Origin: Reticulascus tulasneorum
Taxonomy: Eukaryota; Ascomycota; Sordariomycetes; Glomerellales; Reticulascaceae
NCBI GenBank assembly: GCA_001557505.1
Contig: LSAX01000008.1
Coordinates: forward strand, 186,001 to 250,000
DNA length: 64,000 nucleotides
Direction: 5' to 3'
Notes under the pieces: model-generated
The model's input: the letters and a program-made list of their open reading frames with translations, nothing else
The model's database searches: none
What the model was told of the DNA's origin: nothing
In this document: positions 57,661 through 64,000 of the stretch, in pieces
How positions within the stretch are numbered: the first letter of the stretch is position 1
How the letters are laid out: each line of letters starts with the position of its first letter
Made by a program: the position numbers and the translations under genes

Positions 57661-59407
57661 TATATCCACTTCAAACCTTCCGAGGCTCATCGAGACGTCC
57701 TTGTGCAGCTGTCTTGGGGTAGTAGCCAGCAATCATGTATTGTACCGCACAAAATCCGTTGGTTAAACATACAGCATACGAGATTCAGTAGGTGACATTC
57801 TGGTTTTAACAGTGATGTCTTATACTGCAAGATGCTCATCTTGCTATCGGCAGGGAATATGTTGATACTGATGGAATTTCGTGGCTCTGGATCATTGTTC
57901 GAGCCATGCCTCTAAATGAACATCAACCTCATTGGTACTGTAATTGAAGATAGCAATATCGTATCCTCGGATTATCGAAGATTGATTTTAAACAGTTGTA
58001 CATTGAGTACCCAGTGATTGACTTATTGACAGTGTTGTCACATGACAGCCGTGCCTTCTCTGACTACGGCTCTTCCCTGCAACCTTCTCTCTCCTCTCCT
58101 TGAATGACCGAGTGGCACGCCTCCCTTGGGATACCTACGTTTGATAGCCGATACAGTTGCAATCGTACAAGGCAATCCTTATTACCTTTTTGTGATAAGT
58201 GCTCTTCAGAGAACCGGTACAATATCACTTCATCAAAGGGTAAGAATACTATTGGCATTCAGACAGGTTGACGTAACGACTGACGACAAGTAGTCATTGG
58301 CGAACTGACCTCTGACTCGAATCGAGGGTTGGTTCGACATCGATAGCGTACACGAAGAACATAAGAAAGCACCCACTTGCCGACCGAGTCGCACCCTTCA
58401 CTGGATTGCAAGGCACCCATACCGCCAGGATCAGGACATAGATTTTCGACACCATACGCCCCGCACTGGTCTCTCTGGGGACAAGACGGTCTCTTGCCGC
58501 TGAGTTCTCGACTCCTCAGTACAGTACAGTTTGCACGTGGTCATACACATACCTCCTGAGATACACGACACAGATATAGAACGTGCATCCAGTAGGATAC
58601 AGCACATCTTCAGCTCAAAGTTCATGGTTGGTCTTGGTACCCCTGATAATTGGAACGACACAGCCCTCGACGCTCCCGACAAGGATGTCGAGGTTTATCT
58701 GATGCAGTGACAAGACTACATACAAAGTGTGAGATTGCACCCATGGTTTACCTTCCAGGGTTGTTCTTAGGCTAATGTTTTACCAGAATTTCCTGTCGCC
58801 ATCCTGGATAGAAACAAGCCATCGACGAAGTTGACACCAGTGGAACTCGAGCAAAAGATAATACACAGTGGAACGGTAGAGCCATCCGGGTTTACTCGAA
58901 ACCAGTCGACCCGCTAGAGATTGGCATGTCTTCATTGCTACAACGCTATAGCAGCACACTGGCCAGTCGATTCTCGATTTGATGAAGAGTGTCTTTATTC
59001 TGGATACAGGAATCACCCTATTCACCAGCACCACGGACATCGCAGGTAGAAGTGGACTCTCGTCTCCGACAACTTCATACCGGTGAGCTTTTTACCTAGC
59101 AGCGTTGAACTGCAAATTGTTGAAAGCCACACATTTCCCTCCGTAATCGTAACCCTTTCAGCTTTATCACCTAGAGCTCACCGCCATATCACACGTCCGA
59201 GAGAATGCATCCATCACGCTCCGTCCTTTATGAACTGCCCACGAAAAAAGGATTTGAAAATCTCAATTTCCAAAAACCTCACTCTTTCTCTTTCTCTTTC
59301 TCTTTCTTCTACTACACAAACTCATACAGCAAACATCATCACTGTCGCGCAACACGAAGAGAATCTCGTACTCTAGGTTCTTGATCCTCAAAGCCACTTG
59401 AAAAACG
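57661..59407. other. Intergenic, holds right direct repeat and a CT-rich leader
   Basis: Contains the right copy of the direct repeat (58165-58531) and a TCTTTC run near 59282-59310, probably in the promoter or leader of the helicase-like gene that follows. No supported gene. Confidence 0.45.
58165..58531 (+). repeat. Direct repeat, right copy
   Basis: Same orientation as 54174-54561, with matching internal blocks and the same right edge. The two flank the 55112-57067 gene. Confidence 0.8.
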
Positions 59408-62400
59408 GTGATAGATACACCTTTCCCCCTTTTCCCCTTAGCTCTTCAACCAAAGACTGCCCTCCTACCCTCTTACCCCCCTACTCCATACCACATACAC
59501 ATCGACTCATTCCCACTATTCGTCCACAACATCAAAATTGACGAAGACAAGCAGGCCATCACTGCAGAGGAGGCTCTCCAGCACGTAAAGTCGGTAGATG
59601 CGGTCAGCAAGAACCGGGCAAATCCCGGCACTGCGAAAGCCAAGGTCACCCAGGCAGAGACTACCGCGGTTGAGGCGGCGTCCAAAGGCAGCATGAACGG
59701 CATCAAGCCTCCATCTAATAATCAGCCACCCATACTCCTTCCCAACTTTGAAGTCGTTGAAATCGCTCAGGATATCTCGGTTTCCCGTGATGGCAAATAT
59801 CGCTTCGTTAACAACCCTCCTCTTGCCGGTACGGATCAACAGGTTGCTCCAGTTGACACTGAGGTCACTACTCCTGTCGATGTTTCTACCAAGCCAGACA
59901 ACGCTCCCGCTGACACTAAAGTCACTACTCCTCTCGATGTTTCCACCGAGCCAGACACCGTTCCCACTGACACCAAAATCACTACTCCTCTCGACATTTC
60001 CATCGAGCCAGACACTGCTCCCACTGACACTGTCCCCAATTATGAGTCTGCTGAAGTCACTGCTCCAGTCGAGAAAGAAGTCGAGGCTGCCGATGATAAC
60101 GAGGACGCTAAGCTCCCTGACGACAAGTTTTCCAAGCCACTTCCCAACCTTGAGATCGCGGAGAATGCTCAGGATATCCCCAGCCGCGGTACAGATGGAA
60201 AGTTTCACTACTTCCGTGCCCCTATCCTAGCCGGCGGCACTCAGAGAGCTACTGCAGTTTCAGCTACCGTGGACATTGACGGTCTCATGCCAAAGGGATA
60301 CCATGAGGACAATCTCGAAACCGTGGGATTGTCACCGAAAGATGGACTTCGTTGCGCTTTTCGCTTCCATACCGCCGAGTACGATATGCCCCACTTGGTT
60401 CTCAAGTGCTCTTACGTTCAGAAGGGCTCCTCTGTTCATTTCCTGACCCTCATGATCCCCTTCCTCGCCATCACGGCTCGTCCTGTTGTAGATCGAATCC
60501 CCAAGAATGAGACTACCACTCTCAAGCGATACGCTTTGCTGCAGTCCGATTTCCCGAAGTCTGTGCGCACCCACACCCGCGTTGCCCTATCCTTCAAACC
60601 TTCGGAGACTGTCTACATCCAGACGTCGCTAGAGAAGATCGAGGTCACCCCAAAAGCCGCCTTCAGCATGGTCACCGTGCTCAAGCTTCTGGACTCTAAA
60701 AAGTCCAACATCAACATCGGTATTAACATGCTTCGTGACGGCTATGTCAACGAGAGAATGATCGATCCCATGGTCGCGGTGTGGGGCGAAGATACCTTGG
60801 AGGCAATCTTTCGTTGTATTCCACAGAATCCTGCCCAACTCAATTGGAAGACCGTGCCAAAAGACCTTCCCAGAGCCGAACACCCAGTACCAAGCTGTCC
60901 TGTGTTTTTCAATCTAGCGCATCAAATGGCGGCTCTGCAAGTTGGCGCTCTAGAGGAACATCAAATCGAAGCTGCACTGGCGTTTGAACTTGGCCCCATC
61001 ATCCACAAGGCTTACTTCATACCGATCCCGAACTCTCGATGGACTGAGTCCGACGGTCGCGACAACGGCATCGAGCCAGATGGCACATTGCAGGAGTACT
61101 TTGTCATTTGCTTGACTGACGATGTCACTCGTGGACTCATGCCGCAAACAGATGAGCCTTGCTGTCTTACTGTAGCCGCCCCAATTAAACAGCGACTCGT
61201 CCCTGACACTGTCGAAGATCCTGCCAAGACTACCGAACGCGTCGCCGTCAGCATTCGCCAGAGACTGAACGCCGCCCGACAGGACGCTGCTGCTTCCCGA
61301 TCTGAGAGACTGGAGTCAGACCCCAAGACAACAGAAGACAAGCTCCAAGAAATCGTGGACTCTGTTTATACAGAACGTGCAACTTTGACCCTTTACGATT
61401 TCCTTCCCGGACCATCTGATTCTATCCGCGAGCGATTCCCAGACAAGTTGCACGATCGAACTTATCTAATGATCAAGGAAGCCGAATCTTGGGTTCCAGC
61501 TACCCGACAGAACGATCTCACGGAAGGAGCATGGACCCAAAACTTGATCGCCTGGGTTGAGACAACCAAAGCAGTCGGTTAGTCATCCAAAGCCAGCGCA
61601 CCAGTTTGGCGAGCTAGACGAGTCGCACTGCCCAAAGCCACAAGTTATGGCGACACGGTCTTGTTTCGATGCCATGTTCCCGGACAACCAGGATGGCCTA
61701 GACACCTAATTAGCCCGCCGGCCGATGTTTCCTTCAAGACTGTTGCACCCCAGGGTACTCTTGCAGAATACTTAAGAGCATCCATGGACGGGAAGCCATA
61801 CCAGATGCAGATCACTCGCTTGGTAAATGACATAACCACCACACATGAGATGGCCGCAGTCCAGAAGATGGCATCATTCAGTGACACTACCCTTCGTGGA
61901 AAAGCCTGGGCTTACGCCCGAAAATTCGACACCTCAGATCCGACGGATGTCAACTTCTTCGACATATTTCCCGGTCTGAAGTTAGCCGACGAGAAGATCC
62001 CAGGGTCAGTCAAGGAAGCTACAGGCAGCACCCAACGGTATTTGTCTCGTGAATGGTGGACCAGGTGGTGGGAAGTCTACGGTTTTTCGCAACGTGTTGT
62101 GCAATCAGGTGAAGCTCATCACCGACACACAGGAAGAAGCAATTCCCATCGACGATGATGATGTCGGATTCACTCTCCACGGAATCTCAGCTGCCGCCCA
62201 CTCCTCGGCATACCGTAATGAACTTGAGGCTGCTAGACAGGCACGGCTGGCAAAGAAGGTAGCCGAGGTCCATGAGGAAGTTTTAGAAGATGACACCAGT
62301 CAGGATGGAAAACAGACTGATGCAGATCAGACCATGGCGGACAACGGATGGGGCAACCAACCCGCTGAGAATTCCGGATGGGACGATGCAACAGCTGAAG

Positions 62401-64000
62401 CAGCCACGCGTGCCGCCACGGAGCCACAGGAGGATGCAGCAACCACAGGGCCACATGAAGATGCGGGGTTCCAGAACGTACCCCAAGTGACGTTCAAGAT
62501 TGTGAGCACCGCCACAACCACAGGCAAAGCCGTCCAAGCCCACGGATTCTACTGCACTCCGACAAATGCAATATGCGACACGGCCGTGGACGAGTGTTTG
62601 GAGACATTCGAGGAACAGCAGCAAGCCAAACGCGTCGCTCGCGTTTTCCCCTGGGACGCAGAGCTCAAGGCATTCATGGGAGAGGATGAAGCACGTGCTC
62701 CTCCACCGCCTAACCCTGGTATGGTGACAGCAGAAACACAGTTGGTGAAATTCGCAAATGACTGCTACAAGACTCGACGATCGGACATTCTCTCCAATCC
62801 AAGATCCCTCGCAAATGTCGCTCGCAAGATCGCCAAGAACTCACGCTCCACCAAAGCCAGAGCATGGACAGCATTGCACAGAAGAAGCAGGGAACTTGGT
62901 AGCAAGCTCCCCCAAAAAGAGCGCGACCAATTTATCGAGATGTCGAAGACTATGCTAGCAGCTGCAGCTCGTAGTTGCTACATCATTGTCGGTACCCCAG
63001 TCGCATTGGCACAGCTAGCCAAAAATGTCGCAACCTGGAAGCCAGTCATCGGAGTCATCGACGAAGCTGGTCGTCTGGCGGAACCTAGCTTCTGGATGCC
63101 AATGGCGGCATTTCCTGAAGCGCACATTATCACTGGAGGGGACGTTCTTCAGTTTTCCTCAATGTCCAGAAGTCACTTTGCTGCGCAAGGCGCTGACGCT
63201 ACTTGGAGAACTATTTACAGCCCCCAACGTCAGACCTCGTATCTGCGAAGAGCGGTGACAATGCATGCCAAATTTGCGGAGTTATTTGACAACTACCGAG
63301 CTCACGGTGATGTTTGCGAATGGGCCTCCTCCAGGATTTACAAGAACAATATGACCATTGTGAACAAGATCTCTAAAACGACTGGAACCACTATCGCCAT
63401 GGCGCGCAGGATCATTCCATTGCGAGCCGATTCACAGAGCATCGTTGTCGACATGACAGAGTCCTCTGAGGAGAAGTCGGGCACAAGCTACATCAACATG
63501 GCAACTGCCAACTATTTGACTGGCCGGCTTCTCCCCGAGATCTTCCGAAGCAATGCTCTAAGCGTCAAGACGGGAGAACGCGCAACTGTCCTGGTTCTTA
63601 CCCCTTACAAGGCTCGAGAACATCTACTGGCCAGTCTTATCAAGGGACTTTCTCCTGGCGAGGTTGACCACTCGAAAATCAAGCTCAAGGTCATTGACGA
63701 TTCGCCAAGTGAACAGGCAGACGTAGTCGTTCTGGACTTGGTCCGCACGGAGGGACTTGGGTTCATTCCAGATGCTGAACGTTTCAACGTCGCAACTACA
63801 CGCGCTCGGCTGTTGATGATCACTCTTCTCAACACGAAGGGCTGGGAAAAGAATAGAGTCTCCTCGGAAATCAAATCGAACCTCGTCGTGGATTTTGTCA
63901 ACTATCACCGGGACAGACTTGCCGTTCTGCACATTGGCAAGGACCGTAACAGCAGCAACGGATGGCGAATGTTGTGCGACAGATGTTTCGCACCAGCACA
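59408..64000 (+). pseudogene. Second SF1 helicase-like gene, with one in-frame TAG and one frameshift (3' end outside window)
   Basis: Paralog of the 25469-31576 helicase. The frame is open from 59408 (the first in-frame ATG is only at 59692, so the start is unclear) to a TAG at 61580-61582. It continues in the same frame to about 62010, shifts by one base, and is then open to 64000. Landmarks are a MEPDGTL-like block (IEPDGTLQEYFVI), Walker A NGGPGGGKST (62052-62081) just after the shift, an insertion with NGWGNQPAENSGWDD, motif Ia YCTPTNAICD, motif II VIDEAGR (~63060), motif III TGGDVLQF and motif VI FNVATTRAR. Unlike the first helicase, motifs II and VI are canonical and no OTU-like segment is seen. 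The N-terminal part has four 19-residue TDTKVTTPLDVSTEPDTVP repeats. Probably a young pseudogene, unless the stop is edited and the shift is a sequencing error. Confidence 0.8.
59846..60036 (+). repeat. 57-bp coding minisatellite (3-4 copies)
   Basis: Units encode (A/P)TDTKxTTPLDxSxEPDTxP near the N-terminus of the second helicase. Confidence 0.85.

Noticed and set aside
62005..62051. A short intron explaining the frame change in helicase 2
   Set aside because: No donor-acceptor pair of plausible length restores the frame; a one-base shift is simpler.

Overview
The window is nuclear DNA of a filamentous ascomycete (Pezizomycotina). The evidence is short introns (about 45-60 bp) with GT..AG ends and CTRAC branch sites, CT-rich leaders, a fungal zinc-cluster transcription factor, an N-methylating NRPS remnant and an ankyrin-family protein with a fungal STAND-type N-terminus. 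I cannot assign class or species. Functional genes sit as islands in decayed, repeat-bearing DNA. Many repeat copies differ mainly by C/T and G/A changes, which fits repeat-induced point mutation (RIP) or old deamination, so the region looks accessory or fast-evolving rather than core.

Layout: 1-1082 (-) 5' part of a fungal-specific transcription factor. 1953-4649 (+) four-exon fungal N-terminal-domain/ankyrin-like protein. 4852-6646 (+) a gene with about 16 tiny introns, most carrying the palindrome GCATATGC next to the branch site, and two in-frame stops. 9570-10910 (-) NRPS fossil (N-methyltransferase, end of A domain, T, C). 11463-12002 (-) UBE2Z-like ubiquitin-conjugating enzyme. 13-19 kb decayed DNA with possible aspartic-protease and RBR-ligase remnants. 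19284-21297 (-) zinc-knuckle protein. 25469-31576 (-) giant SF1 helicase with an inserted OTU-like domain. 38039-40379 (+) DEDDh exonuclease-like gene interrupted by one in-frame TAG. 43548-44737 (-) its intact, diverged paralog. 49294-51672 (-) and 55112-57067 (+) two repeat-rich proteins of unknown function. 53887-54011 a tRNA-Asn-like gene. 59408-64000 (+) a second, broken helicase that runs off the window.

The helicases, exonuclease-like proteins and zinc-knuckle protein look like a co-resident set of nucleic-acid-handling families. Almost every long frame carries an in-frame minisatellite (15, 21, 42, 57, 81 or 144 bp units). Three observations stand out: the intron-borne GCATATGC palindrome; an exon-plus-intron unit triplicated in tandem with stop-free 57-bp introns; and isolated in-frame TAG codons inside otherwise preserved genes, which are either C-to-T nonsense mutations or candidate sites for fungal A-to-I mRNA editing. 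All calls rest on reading and hand translation; no database search was possible.
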